From: Clostridia bacterium
GTDB taxonomy: Bacteria; Bacillota; Clostridia; Oscillospirales; CAG-272
Reading direction: 5' to 3'
NCBI GenBank assembly: GCA_017466375.1
Contig: JAFTUH010000015.1
Span: forward strand, 1 to 47,412
Length of the DNA stretch: 47,412 bases
Below, piece by piece: positions 1-9,002 of this stretch. A program made the position numbers and the translations under genes. Each line of letters begins with the position of its first letter. Position 1 is the first letter of the stretch. The notes beneath the pieces were generated by a model that made no database searches, was not told where the DNA came from, and was given only the letters and a program-made list of their open reading frames with translations.

Positions 1-435
1 GATATCTCGGTGAACGATACCTTTGGCATGTGCGTGCTCCAGCGCACTCAGAATCTGCTCGGAATAGCTGGCGAGCTGTTCAAAGGGGAGTGCGCCGCGC
101 TTGATCATATAATTCTTCAGCGTGATGCCTTCCACGTATTCCATGACGATGTATTTCACATTTTCGCGTACCGACACGTCAAAAATATTGACGATATTCT
201 GATGCGAGAGCATGGAAACCGCGCGGGATTCGTTGATGAAGCGTTTGACGCTTGCTTCGTCCTTCGCGATCTCGTCACGGAGTATTTTTACAGCAACGGT
301 CCGGTGCATGAGCAGATCGTTTGCTTTGTAAACGACCGCCATACCGCCGATGCCGATGATCTTTTCTATTTTATATCGGTTGTCGAAAACGGCACCGACG
401 TATTTTTCAAGTCCATCCATCTGTTTCACATCCAC
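1..435 (-). CDS. prkC: Ser/Thr protein kinase PrkC (PknB family), N-terminal part only
   Basis: Hanks-type membrane Ser/Thr kinase that phosphorylates proteins controlling cell wall metabolism and germination in Firmicutes. The window holds only the first 145 codons. Visible are the glycine-rich loop (GIGGMAVVYK, about residues 28-37), the VAVK lysine (residue 50), an alpha-C glutamate in RFINESRAV, and the start of the catalytic loop (HRDI, residues 142-145), where the window ends. PASTA repeats and the membrane segment would lie outside. Possible starts are GTG at 435 or 429 and ATG at 420 (MDGLEKYVG); no clear Shine-Dalgarno separates them. It follows the PP2C gene by about 20 bases, the usual kinase/phosphatase pairing. 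Family assignment is firm, the start is uncertain. Confidence 0.9.
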   Translation of the reverse strand, partial: MDVKQMDGLEKYVGAVFDNRYKIEKIIGIGGMAVVYKANDLLMHRTVAVKILRDEIAKDEASVKRFINESRAVSMLSHQNIVNIFDVSVRENVKYIVMEYVEGITLKNYMIKRGALPFEQLASYSEQILSALEHAHAKGIVHRDI

Positions 436-455
436 AATTAAAATTTGTGCCGCGA

Positions 456-1223
456 TCAGAGCGCGATCAGAACGGCGGTAATGTTGTCCGTACCGCCGAG
501 AGCATTGGCGCGTTTGACCAGTTCGTCCGTCTTCTCATCCGCCGATTTATCTTTGACGGTGATGAGTGCGGAGAGCTCTGCCTCCTCGATATGATTCGTA
601 AGACCGTCAGAACAGAGGAGAATGTACGCCTCCGCTTTCGCCGTGTCGATTTCCGTGACGAAAACGTCCGCGTCCACGCTGGATTCCGTACCGACTGCAC
701 GGGTGATGATGTTGCGGTTCTGGGAGGTCCTTGCCTCCTCGGGTGTCAGGTGTCCGGTGTCCACGAGATACTGGACGTAGGAGTGATCGTGCGTGATTTG
801 GGTAATCTCACTGCCGCTTACGACGTACAGGCGGCTGTCACCGACGTTTGTGGTGTAGAGGGTGCTCCCGATCACAAATGCGGAGACGAGCGTTGTGCCC
901 ATGCCGCGCAGCTCCTCATCGGATTCCGAGCGGCGGAACACCGCCTTGTTCGCATCCAGCGCAGCCTTTCTGAGTGCGCGGTGGAACTGTGCATCCGTAC
1001 ACTCGAGCGTGTTCTGCGCCGTGATGTAATCCTTCACAAAATCATCCATGGAGGAGACAAACGTTTCCGTCGCGGTAGAGCTTGCTTCCGCACCGCCGCG
1101 GGCACCGCCCATACCGTCGCAGACGACGGCAAGAAGAATGCCCGGCGCGTATTCTTTTATGAGGAAATTATCCTGATTGACAAGCCGTTTCATTCCGACG
1201 TCCGTTTTTCCGCTGTACTGCAT
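456..1223 (-). CDS. prpC: PP2C-family protein phosphatase PrpC/Stp
   Basis: Metal-dependent Ser/Thr phosphatase that reverses PrkC phosphorylation. The 255-residue product has the PP2C motifs in order: KRLVNQDNF near the N-terminus, CDGMGGARGG (metal-binding Asp), GDSRLYV, LLCSDGLTNHI and GGTDNITAVL at the C-terminus. Start chosen at ATG 1223 (MQYSGKTDVG) because GGAGGTG lies 7 bases upstream. A longer reading starting at 1256 adds 11 residues with no family similarity. It lies between rlmN and prkC, the usual Firmicutes order. Confidence 0.95.
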   Translation of the reverse strand: MQYSGKTDVGMKRLVNQDNFLIKEYAPGILLAVVCDGMGGARGGAEASSTATETFVSSMDDFVKDYITAQNTLECTDAQFHRALRKAALDANKAVFRRSESDEELRGMGTTLVSAFVIGSTLYTTNVGDSRLYVVSGSEITQITHDHSYVQYLVDTGHLTPEEARTSQNRNIITRAVGTESSVDADVFVTEIDTAKAEAYILLCSDGLTNHIEEAELSALITVKDKSADEKTDELVKRANALGGTDNITAVLIAL

Positions 1224-1294
1224 AAATGTACACCTCCGTGGATTCAGTATAATCATTATAACATATTGTATCGGATAAGTAAATGTATGGATTG

Positions 1295-2332
1295 TTAAGA
1301 ATTCGCTTTTGCGTGTCTGAGGCGGAGTTGACCGCAGGACGCATCAATATCACTGCCGAGACGGCGGCGGATCGTAGCGTTGATGCCGCGCTTCTCCAGC
1401 CGATCGCGGAATGCCTCCGCATTTTTGCGCCCGACCGTGGACAGTCCCGTTTCCGCTACCTCATTCAGCAGGATGAGATTTACGTGGCAGACAGCGTGCA
1501 TACCGCTTTTGAGAAGGGCAGCGAGCGCATCGGCCTGCGGGAGTGAATCGTTCTTGCCGGCGATCAGGGTGTATTCAAACGAGACGCGCCGTCCTGTTTT
1601 GTCGAAATACCGACGGCAGGCAGCGAGAAGCTTCTCAAGAGGATACTTATTGTTTACAGGCATCAGTGCACTGCGCGTCTCGTTATCCGAGGCGTGCAGG
1701 GAGATCGACAGCGTGATCGGCAGATTCTCCTCGGACAGACGATCGATTTTGTCCACCAGACCGCACGTCGAGAGGGAGATATGCCTGAGCCCGATATTCA
1801 GCCCGTCCGGGTGGCTTACGAGTCGGAGAAAGCGTATCGCGTTGTCGTAGTTGTCGAGCGGCTCGCCGATGCCCATCATCACAACGCCGCCGACACGTTC
1901 GCCCGTGTCTCTCTGTGCCATGATTACCTGCCCGAGGATTTCGGACGCGGTGAGATCTCGTGTTTTTCCGTTCAGGGTGGAGGCGCAGAAACGGCAGCCC
2001 ATGCGGCACCCTGCCTGCGAGGATACGCAGAGGGAATTGCCGTGCTCGTAGCGCATGAAGACGCTCTCCACGCACTCGCCGTCAATCAGAGAGAAGAGAT
2101 ATTTTACCGTCCCGTCGATTTTGGAGACGTATTTCGCCTCAATTTTCGGCAGGCGGTACTCTGCCTCTTTTTCGAGCTTCTCACGCATCGATGCAGGCAG
2201 ATTTGTCATCTCATATAGTTGTGCGCCTTTCTGCATCCACTGATACAGCTGTTTTGCGCGAAAATCTTTTTCCCCGATGGAGCGGACGAATGCCGTGAGC
2301 TCGTCGGGCGTCATGGAGAGGATATCGGTCAT
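1295..2332 (-). CDS. rlmN: 23S rRNA (adenine-2503-C2) methyltransferase RlmN (dual rRNA/tRNA)
   Basis: Radical SAM enzyme that methylates C2 of A2503 in 23S rRNA, and A37 of some tRNAs. The 345-residue protein carries the radical SAM cluster motif CRMGCRFC after the conserved SSQAG, the MGIGEPLDN segment, and a C-terminal cysteine in DASCGQLR that fits the methylation-mechanism cysteine. Start ATG 2332 has GAGGAG just upstream. It overlaps the stop of rsmB by 4 bases, so the two are probably translationally coupled. Confidence 0.97.
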   Translation of the reverse strand: MTDILSMTPDELTAFVRSIGEKDFRAKQLYQWMQKGAQLYEMTNLPASMREKLEKEAEYRLPKIEAKYVSKIDGTVKYLFSLIDGECVESVFMRYEHGNSLCVSSQAGCRMGCRFCASTLNGKTRDLTASEILGQVIMAQRDTGERVGGVVMMGIGEPLDNYDNAIRFLRLVSHPDGLNIGLRHISLSTCGLVDKIDRLSEENLPITLSISLHASDNETRSALMPVNNKYPLEKLLAACRRYFDKTGRRVSFEYTLIAGKNDSLPQADALAALLKSGMHAVCHVNLILLNEVAETGLSTVGRKNAEAFRDRLEKRGINATIRRRLGSDIDASCGQLRLRHAKANS

Positions 2333-3645
2333 AGGAACTCCTCAGTTTTTCGTATCATTTTGGCAATAAAGAAGCCGTCGCATCCGTCCTTGTGCGGAAA
2401 GAATGTGCGCATGCCGTTCTCGCACACACCTGCCGCACCGAGATCAAACGGCACGGGCGCAAATGCGGGATGTGTTCGGAGAAAACGGGCGACAACCGCC
2501 TCATTTTCGTCGGGATTCAGCGTGCAGGTTGAATAGAGAAGCACACCGCCTTCGCGGACGTACCCGGAGGCACCGCATAGAATCTCGTACTGAATCTGCG
2601 GGAGGGATTCAATGGAGGCAAGCGGCTTGTATTTGATATCCGGCTTTTTCCCGATTACGCCGAGACCGGAGCAGGGGGCGTCGCACAGTACGCGGTCAGC
2701 CTTGCCGATCAGTTCGGGATCCGGTGTGCGTCCGTCGCGCGGACGTGCCGTGATGATCGTCACCCCCAGTGCCTCAGCCGTACGGCGGATCAGTGAGAGC
2801 TTGTTCTCATGCAGATCGAACGAATACACCGTGCCGGTGTTGTTCATGTCCATCGCCGTGCTCAGTGATTTTCCTCCCGGAGCCGCGCAGGTATCGATTA
2901 CCGTTTCTCCCGGCTGCGGATCCAGTGCGCGCACGGCAAGGCGAGAGGATACGTCCTGCACGATATACAAGCCGTCCCGTATACCGTCCGCAACGTGCGC
3001 GGCACTTCCGAGTATGAGCATATCTTCCGCGAGAGGGGATACCTCCGCGCCGTCAAGCGCGGTGAGCAGCTCCTCCGCCGACGTTTTCAGCGGATTCACG
3101 CGCACCGTCACACGCGGATTGCGCACCGTGGAGGCGAGCAGATCGCGCGTCAGCTCCATGCCGTACCGATCCGTCCAGAATTGACAGAGTTCCTCCGGCG
3201 CACCGTATTCGACAGAAAGGCGCTTGATCGGCTCATCCGCATCGGGCAGGGGAATTTCGCATCCGCCGCGCAGAAACGTGCGGAGAATCGCATTGGCAAA
3301 TCCGCGCGTACGGTTCGGCAAGAGGGCGACCGTTTCGGAAACGGCGGCGTGCGGTGGGATGCGATCCATAAAAGCGAGCTGATACAGTCCGAGACGGAGC
3401 GCACAGCGCACCTCATCATCGAGTTGCGAAATCGGGCGCGAAGAGAGCTTTTCCATCACGTAATCGAGCGTGATCGCACGCTCAATCACGCCGTACACGA
3501 GCGCGGTATACAGTCCGCGATCTGCTTCCGACATGGCAGAATGGGTGAGCGCGGCGTTCACTTCCAGATTGGCATATCTGCCTTTTTTCTCCCACGCGAT
3601 CAAAGACGCCATAGCGGCGGCGCGGGGATTCGTTTGTTTATTCAT
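2329..3645 (-). CDS. rsmB: 16S rRNA (cytosine-967-C5) methyltransferase RsmB
   Basis: Makes m5C967 in 16S rRNA. Its 438 residues comprise an N-terminal NusB-like RNA-binding domain (about 1-140) and a Rossmann methyltransferase domain with DTCAAPGGKS (SAM binding), DAPCSGLG and YSTCTLNPDEN (the two cysteines used for catalysis and release). The ATG at 3645 lies inside the fmt coding end (8-base overlap). No good Shine-Dalgarno precedes it, so translation is probably coupled to fmt through the overlapping stop and start. The neighbours fmt and rlmN are its usual partners. Confidence 0.97.
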   Translation of the reverse strand: MNKQTNPRAAAMASLIAWEKKGRYANLEVNAALTHSAMSEADRGLYTALVYGVIERAITLDYVMEKLSSRPISQLDDEVRCALRLGLYQLAFMDRIPPHAAVSETVALLPNRTRGFANAILRTFLRGGCEIPLPDADEPIKRLSVEYGAPEELCQFWTDRYGMELTRDLLASTVRNPRVTVRVNPLKTSAEELLTALDGAEVSPLAEDMLILGSAAHVADGIRDGLYIVQDVSSRLAVRALDPQPGETVIDTCAAPGGKSLSTAMDMNNTGTVYSFDLHENKLSLIRRTAEALGVTIITARPRDGRTPDPELIGKADRVLCDAPCSGLGVIGKKPDIKYKPLASIESLPQIQYEILCGASGYVREGGVLLYSTCTLNPDENEAVVARFLRTHPAFAPVPFDLGAAGVCENGMRTFFPHKDGCDGFFIAKMIRKTEEFL

Positions 3646-4585
3646 AGACCGGTGCAGTCAGAATATCACCGACAGCGATGCCGCGTCCGTTTATGAATGC
3701 GGCGGCATCCATGACACCCTTGCCCTCCGGCTGTACGGAGGTGATACCGATTACGCCGTCTGCACAGGCAACCGAGATCACACCGCCGTTTGCCGCGACA
3801 ACGGTGCCGGGCGCTTCGGATGTCGATTTGTCCGTTATGTGCGCCGCAAGGACTTTCAGCGTTCGTCCGCTTGGGAGAACGCATACGGCCTTCGGCACAG
3901 GGGAGAGCGCACGGATGTGGTTGAACACCTCGCGCACGGGCTTCTCAAAGGAGAGCGCGCAGTCCGCGTTTTCGATCTTCGCGGCGTAGGTGGAGAGCGC
4001 GTCATCCTGCGGCGTGCGTGCGGCAGTACCGTTTTCAATCGCGGTGATCGTTTCAAGCATGGCACGGCTGCCAGCCTCTGCCATTTTGTCGTGGAGCGTC
4101 TCAAAATTATCCGCGTCCGTGATCGGTACTTCGACTTTCAGAATCATATCGCCCGTATCGAGTCCCTCAGCCATATACATAGCGGTAACGCCCGTGAGCG
4201 TATCGCCCTCCATAATCGCACGCTGGATCGGTGCCGCACCGCGGTGGCGGGGGAGGAGTGAACCGTGCGCATTGATGCATCCGTATTTCGGATACTCAAG
4301 AATGTACGTCGGCAGAATCTTTCCGTACGCGGCAACGATAATGATTTCGGGATCAATCTCAGCGAGTGTGTCGGCAAATGCACCGCCGCGCATGGCCTCC
4401 GGCTGATATACGGGGATATTTTTCTCCACAGCGTATGCCTTCACGGGCGGCGGAGTCAGAATTTTCTTACGACCCTGCGGTTTGTCCGGCTGGGTGACGA
4501 CGGCGGCGATTTCGTGGCCTGCCTCATAAAGCGCGGCAAGGATCGTCCGTGCGAAATCGGGCGTGCCCATAAAGAGAATTTTCAT
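3638..4585 (-). CDS. fmt: Methionyl-tRNA formyltransferase
   Basis: Transfers a formyl group from 10-formyl-THF to initiator Met-tRNA. At 315 residues it has the usual length. It starts MKILFMGTPDFA, has the catalytic segment CINAHGSLLPRHRGAAP (Asn/His) and the GLDTGDMI motif (Asp), and ends in an OB-like C-terminal domain (GRGIAVGDIL). Start set at ATG 4585 because AAAGGAG lies six bases upstream. An ATG at 4603 would add six residues and overlap def. It follows def by 14 bases; deformylase and formyltransferase act on opposite ends of the formyl-Met cycle. Confidence 0.97.
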   Translation of the reverse strand: MKILFMGTPDFARTILAALYEAGHEIAAVVTQPDKPQGRKKILTPPPVKAYAVEKNIPVYQPEAMRGGAFADTLAEIDPEIIIVAAYGKILPTYILEYPKYGCINAHGSLLPRHRGAAPIQRAIMEGDTLTGVTAMYMAEGLDTGDMILKVEVPITDADNFETLHDKMAEAGSRAMLETITAIENGTAARTPQDDALSTYAAKIENADCALSFEKPVREVFNHIRALSPVPKAVCVLPSGRTLKVLAAHITDKSTSEAPGTVVAANGGVISVACADGVIGITSVQPEGKGVMDAAAFINGRGIAVGDILTAPVYE

Positions 4586-4599
4586 CCGTTTCTCCTTTG

Positions 4600-5079
4600 T
4601 CATCCGATCTGCTCTTCGATTTCCTCGGGGGTGAGCATGTGGACTGCGTTGTCCTTGAACAGCACGCCGTCGAGATGGTCGATCTCATGGCAGAACGCGC
4701 GTGCGAGCAGTCCCGTGCCGGTGACTGTATACGTCTCGCCGTCGCGGTTCATTGCGCGGACGGTCACCTTCATCGGGCGATCGGTTACACCCCACTGCTT
4801 CGGAACGGAGAGGCAGCCCTCCAGTTCATTCTGCTTGCCTTCGCGTGCGATGATCTCGGGGTTGATCAGCTCATAGACCTGTCCTTCCACGACCTCCACG
4901 ATGGCGATACGGCGGAGAACACCTACCTGCGGTGCTGCGAGACCGACGCCGTTTGCATCGTGCAGCGTTTCCAGCATATCATCCAGCAGCGTAAGAATAC
5001 GCGGCGTGATTGCGTCCACGGGGCGGCAGGTTTTACGGAGAACGTCGTCTCCTTCTTTTACTATATTCAGAATAGCCAT
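4600..5079 (-). CDS. def: Peptide deformylase
   Basis: Metalloenzyme that removes the formyl group from nascent protein N-termini. The 159-residue protein has all three family motifs: GVGLAAPQVG, EGCLSVP (metal cysteine) and HEIDHLDG (two metal histidines and catalytic glutamate). GAGG precedes ATG 5079. It is the second of the priA-def-fmt-rsmB genes, 25 bases after priA. Confidence 0.98.
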   Translation of the reverse strand: MAILNIVKEGDDVLRKTCRPVDAITPRILTLLDDMLETLHDANGVGLAAPQVGVLRRIAIVEVVEGQVYELINPEIIAREGKQNELEGCLSVPKQWGVTDRPMKVTVRAMNRDGETYTVTGTGLLARAFCHEIDHLDGVLFKDNAVHMLTPEEIEEQIG

Positions 5080-5104
5080 TGTATTATCCTCTTTTTTTGA
5101 AAAA

Positions 5105-7627
5105 TTAAAGCGTGTTCGGATTCAGATCGGCGCTTACGGTAAGCCGTTTGCCTGCGCCTTTGCCGAATTCGGTCAGAATATCGGAGATGAACTGCCGTGT
5201 GCGCTTGGACAGACGGCATTTAATGACGATGCGATTGCGGCATACGCCTTGAATTTTGTATACAGGCGCTTCAAACGGACCGAACACGATCATTTTGATG
5301 TCGGCGTACGGACCTGCCAATGCCTGCGCGATCCATTCACGCAGACGGGCAGTCGCGCTTGCGAGAAGCGTCTCATCGCGGCTGGCGAGTGTGATAAGTG
5401 CGATATCGCAGAACGGCGGAAAGACGAGCGACTCGCGCACACGGATCTCGCGCCGGTAAAACTCGGGGTAATCCTGATTCGCAGCGAGCGTCAGCACATC
5501 GTTTGCGGGATTGAACGTCTGGATTACCGCAGTCCCCGGGAGGCTGGCGCGTCCGGCGCGTCCGATCACCTGCGTAAGCATGGCAAACGTGCGCTCCGAG
5601 GCACGGTAATCGTCCAGATACAGCGAAGCGTCCGCATTAATGACGCCGACGAGAGTTACGGAAGGGAAGTCGTGTCCCTTCGTCACCATCTGCGTGCCGA
5701 GAAGCACGTCCGCCTCTCCTTTTCGGAAGGCGCCGAGAATTTCCTCATGGGAAAATTTCGCTTGCGTCGTGTCCATATCCATGCGGAGGACGCGCGGTGC
5801 CGGATCGAGCTTCGCAAGCTCCCCTTCCAGCATCTGCGTGCCGTATCCGCGGAAGTGGAAATGCACGCTTTTGCACGACGGGCAGGTATCCGGCACACGG
5901 GTGCGGAACCCGCAGTAGTGACAGCTCAGAACACCGCTGTCTGCGCGTGTGCGTCTGTACTCCTCCGGCGATTCGCTTTCGCCGAGGGGACGGAAAACGT
6001 GATACGTCAAAGAGACGGAGCAGTTCGGGCATTTGAGCACCTCACCGCACGTGCGGCAGGAGATGAAGCTGTTGTACCCGCGCCTGTTCAGAAACAGAAT
6101 GGACTGGTGACCGGCGGCGCGGTTTTCCGTTAGGTGATCGCGGAGTGTTGTGCCGAGAGGGGACAGCATGCCGCCGCCCGGCTCTCCGCGCATATCTGTG
6201 ATGACCACATGCGGTAAAACGGCTTTGCCGTACCGCTTTTTCATTTCGATGAGCGTGTATTTGCCGCTTTTCGCCTTATAATAGCTCGTGACAGAGGGTG
6301 TCGCGGAGGCAAGCAGCATAAGTGCGTTGTGCCGTCCGCAGCGGAAGGCGGCTACATCGTGCGTCAGATATTTCGGATTCGTTTCGGATTTGTACGTGTG
6401 CTCCTGCTCCTCGTCGATGACGATCAGCCCGATTCTATCAATCGGCGCAAAGATCGCAGAGCGTGTACCAATGACAACGTCGGCAAGTCCGTCGCGGATT
6501 CGCCGCCAGGCATCGTATCTCTCCCCGGCAGAGAGGGAAGAGTGGATTACAGCCACGCGATCGCCGTAGCGGGCAAGGAAGATGCCGACCATCTGCGGTG
6601 TCAGCGAGATTTCAGGCACGAGAATGATCGCACCTTTGCCGTCTTCGCGCACGCGGTCGATCATGGAGAGGATCACACGTGTTTTTCCGCTTCCCGTGAC
6701 GCCGTGGAGCAGCGCGGCTTTCGCCTCACCGGATCCGTACAGCGCGCACAGCGTGTCGTGCGCATTTTGCTGTTCGTCCGACAGCGGGCTGCTGCCGACA
6801 TCGGAAGGCGTTTCCTTATCGGTGAACGGATTGCGGAAATCCTCCTCCAGTCGTTCGCGGATGAGATCTTTTTTCAGTAAAGACGAGATCTGTGCGCGGG
6901 AGGTTCCCGTCACGGCGGTCAGATCTTCCTCGAGCATCTCTCCGTTTGTACGGAGTGTGCGCAGAATCTCCGCCTGTGCCTGCGAGCGCATGGTACGGAT
7001 CGCCTTGGCAAACGCGTCCTCCTCCGTCAATGCGGGGACGATGGAGAAAAATCGGCGGTGGCGGATGTTGCGGCTTTCGTGCACCTCCGTCTCGCGCAAA
7101 ATCAGCTCCGCGCGGACAAGTGCTGTGAGAAGGTCGTGGCACTCCGCACCGAATTCCGCACGCAGTCTTGCAGCAGAAACGCGCTCCCTTGCGGCGATGA
7201 AGGAGTAGACAAACGCCGCCTTATCGCCCATTTTGGAAAGCTTCTTTTCGGCTTCTTCCGTGCGGATTGCGCTGTAATACTCCGCGATTTTCGAGATTGC
7301 CGCGGCAGGAATGACCGTGCGTACCGCGTCCCCGATGGTGCAGAGTGTGTGTTCCTTCAGAAAACGGCAGATTGAGAGCATCTCCTCAGTAAGGCAGGTG
7401 CCGCTTGCGGAGAGAGAAAGGATCGGCTTCACGTGTTCGTGGGCGGAGGCTGTTTTCAGCTCGGTGACGACAGCCGCCATCTTGCGGTTGGATACACCGT
7501 ACGGCACGTTGATCTGGAGACCGACACGGATATCGTTCTGCATTTCTGCCGGAACGTAATAATCGTACTCTCTGTCTGCGTGATACGGTACGTCCAGAAT
7601 GTGGACGGCAGCGATCATTTCAGCCAT
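5105..7627 (-). CDS. priA: Replication restart helicase PriA (primosomal protein N')
   Basis: 3'-to-5' superfamily 2 helicase that reloads the replisome at stalled forks. The 840-residue product has an N-terminal DNA-binding domain (AVHILDVPYHADREYDYYVP), Walker A GVTGSGKTRV, a DEEQ form of the Walker B box (VIDEEQEHTYKSE), an eight-cysteine zinc region (CRTCGEVLKCPNC and CHYCGFRT to CPSC) and the C-terminal helicase motifs (TQMVTKGHDF, QVIGRAGRA). Start ATG 7627 (MAEMIAAVHIL) is preceded by AAGGAGAGG; an upstream ATG at 7654 would add nine residues without similarity. In many Firmicutes coaBC lies just upstream; here a terminator-like hairpin does. Confidence 0.97.
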   Translation of the reverse strand: MAEMIAAVHILDVPYHADREYDYYVPAEMQNDIRVGLQINVPYGVSNRKMAAVVTELKTASAHEHVKPILSLSASGTCLTEEMLSICRFLKEHTLCTIGDAVRTVIPAAAISKIAEYYSAIRTEEAEKKLSKMGDKAAFVYSFIAARERVSAARLRAEFGAECHDLLTALVRAELILRETEVHESRNIRHRRFFSIVPALTEEDAFAKAIRTMRSQAQAEILRTLRTNGEMLEEDLTAVTGTSRAQISSLLKKDLIRERLEEDFRNPFTDKETPSDVGSSPLSDEQQNAHDTLCALYGSGEAKAALLHGVTGSGKTRVILSMIDRVREDGKGAIILVPEISLTPQMVGIFLARYGDRVAVIHSSLSAGERYDAWRRIRDGLADVVIGTRSAIFAPIDRIGLIVIDEEQEHTYKSETNPKYLTHDVAAFRCGRHNALMLLASATPSVTSYYKAKSGKYTLIEMKKRYGKAVLPHVVITDMRGEPGGGMLSPLGTTLRDHLTENRAAGHQSILFLNRRGYNSFISCRTCGEVLKCPNCSVSLTYHVFRPLGESESPEEYRRTRADSGVLSCHYCGFRTRVPDTCPSCKSVHFHFRGYGTQMLEGELAKLDPAPRVLRMDMDTTQAKFSHEEILGAFRKGEADVLLGTQMVTKGHDFPSVTLVGVINADASLYLDDYRASERTFAMLTQVIGRAGRASLPGTAVIQTFNPANDVLTLAANQDYPEFYRREIRVRESLVFPPFCDIALITLASRDETLLASATARLREWIAQALAGPYADIKMIVFGPFEAPVYKIQGVCRNRIVIKCRLSKRTRQFISDILTEFGKGAGKRLTVSADLNPNTL

Positions 7628-7658
7628 AAAACCTCTCCTTCCGTCTTGTTTCAAATGT

Positions 7659-7689
7659 AAAAATATGCCTGCCGAGCCGCGGCAGGCAT
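7659..7689 (-). terminator. Terminator-like hairpin between rpoZ and priA
   Basis: Read on the minus strand, a perfect 10-bp stem (ATGCCTGCCG / CGGCAGGCAT, 7665-7689) with a 5-base loop is followed by ATTTTTA. It lies 10 bases after the rpoZ stop and 37 bases before the priA start. It probably cuts down read-through from the upstream genes into priA; no separate priA promoter was recognised. Confidence 0.75.
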
Positions 7690-7698
7690 GGCTGTTTA

Positions 7699-8061
7699 TC
7701 AGAGGGTGGACTCTTCAGCGATTGCTTCGGCAGCCTCGGCGGATACGTCATCCTCAACGGAGAGAACGGTTTCTTCCGCTGCTTCCTCGACGGGTTCTTC
7801 GCCCTCACCATAGATGGCGAATTCGCCCTCGTGCAGGCGTTTGATCGCGCTCTTGACAGCCTTCTCGTCGCGATACTCTCTCTTGATCATGGAGATAAGG
7901 CTCTTGTCGGTTGCCTTGTTGGCGATGAGCTTCTCGGCGTACTCGCGCTGCTTTACGTACTCGTCGGTGAGAACGCGCGCGCACTTGGAGGTAGCGATTA
8001 CGAGCGTGTAGCGGTTGTACTTGCCGTCCTTGGACAGCTCACTGATAGACGGATAAATCAT
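7699..8061 (-). CDS. rpoZ: DNA-directed RNA polymerase omega subunit
   Basis: Small RNA polymerase assembly subunit. The 120-residue protein shows the omega core: YPSISEL, NRYTLVIATSKCARVL and ANKATDKSLISMIKREY with following helices. About 37 residues of acidic, alanine-rich tail follow (EEPVEEAAEET onward), making it longer than the 60-90 residues common in the family. The tail is mostly Glu, Ala and Asp and probably disordered. It sits 48 bases after gmk, the usual order. Confidence 0.93.
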   Translation of the reverse strand: MIYPSISELSKDGKYNRYTLVIATSKCARVLTDEYVKQREYAEKLIANKATDKSLISMIKREYRDEKAVKSAIKRLHEGEFAIYGEGEEPVEEAAEETVLSVEDDVSAEAAEAIAEESTL

Positions 8062-8109
8062 AATAATTCCTCTTTCTCCCGTGTCGGGAAATCAACAGAT
8101 ATAATAAGT

Positions 8110-8721
8110 TTAATGAAAAAACGGATCGGTAACGTGCTTCATGCGTGCGGGGCGGTGGTGCTCGGCGCGCAGGATCTCAGCGATCAGGGCGGCACAAGCC
8201 TCAGCCCCGTCGTTTTCATTGACGACAACGTAATCGTATTTTTCGGAGAGAACAAGCTCCTCCTTTGCCTTTGCCAGACGGGTGCGGATCACGTCGTCCG
8301 TTTCTGTACCGCGTCCGCGTAGCCGTGCTTCGAGCGTTTTTCCGTCGGGCGGCAGGAGCATCACGGCAACTGCATCGGGGAATTGCCGCTTGACCTGCAT
8401 GGCACCGTCCGTTTCGATTTCGAGAATCAGATCGTGTCCCTGCGCGAGAACGCGGTTTGCCTCGGATTTGAGCGTGCCGTAATAATTGCCGCAGTATACG
8501 GTGTGTTCAAGAATCTCACCGCGGGCGAGGGATTCTTCGAAATCGTCCCGCGACATGAAGTAGTAGTGAACGCCGTCCTCCTCGCCGGGACGGGGCGCGC
8601 GTGTGGTCGCCGAAACGGAGAAGCCGATATCGGGAATCATCTCGCGCAGGATTTTGACGACCGTGCCTTTACCGCTGCCGGCAGGTCCGGAGATTACGAT
8701 CAGAATGCCTTCTTTTTTCAT
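8110..8721 (-). CDS. gmk: Guanylate kinase
   Basis: Converts GMP to GDP with ATP. At 203 residues it has the P-loop SGPAGSGKGTV, the GMP-binding segment (TTRAPRPGEEDGVHYYF) and the lid region. ATG 8721 overlaps the remA stop by four bases (ATGA), so the two genes are coupled; GAGG sits 8 bases upstream inside remA. The yicC-remA-gmk-rpoZ order is conserved across Firmicutes. Confidence 0.97.
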   Translation of the reverse strand: MKKEGILIVISGPAGSGKGTVVKILREMIPDIGFSVSATTRAPRPGEEDGVHYYFMSRDDFEESLARGEILEHTVYCGNYYGTLKSEANRVLAQGHDLILEIETDGAMQVKRQFPDAVAVMLLPPDGKTLEARLRGRGTETDDVIRTRLAKAKEELVLSEKYDYVVVNENDGAEACAALIAEILRAEHHRPARMKHVTDPFFH

Positions 8722-8990
8722 GAGGGTACCTCGTTTTGTTCGTCTTCGCCGTCTGACTCGCCGGAGATCCGTTCGGAGAGTGTCTCGGGCGGCAGAGAGG
8801 AGAGGATAACGTGGTCGCTGTCTGTAACGAGAACGGCTTTGGATTTTTTACCGCACGTGCAGTCGATGAGCCGTCCTTTTTCAATTGCTTGCCCGATCAG
8901 GCGTTTGATCGGTGCGGAATCGGGGGCGGCAAGCGCAACGATGCGCTCGGCGGAGATCATGTTGGAAAAACCGATATTGATAAATTTCAT
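8718..8990 (-). CDS. remA: RemA/DUF370 family regulatory protein
   Basis: Small DNA-binding regulator known from Bacillus subtilis as an activator of extracellular matrix operons and osmoprotection genes. The 90-residue product begins KFINIGFSNMISAERIVALAAPDSAPIKRL, a clear RemA signature, and ends in an acidic tail (SGESDGEDEQNEV). The position between yicC and gmk is the family's standard location. Targets in this organism are unknown. Confidence 0.93.
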   Translation of the reverse strand: MKFINIGFSNMISAERIVALAAPDSAPIKRLIGQAIEKGRLIDCTCGKKSKAVLVTDSDHVILSSLPPETLSERISGESDGEDEQNEVPS

Positions 8991-9002
8991 GCGCCGATCT
9001 CC

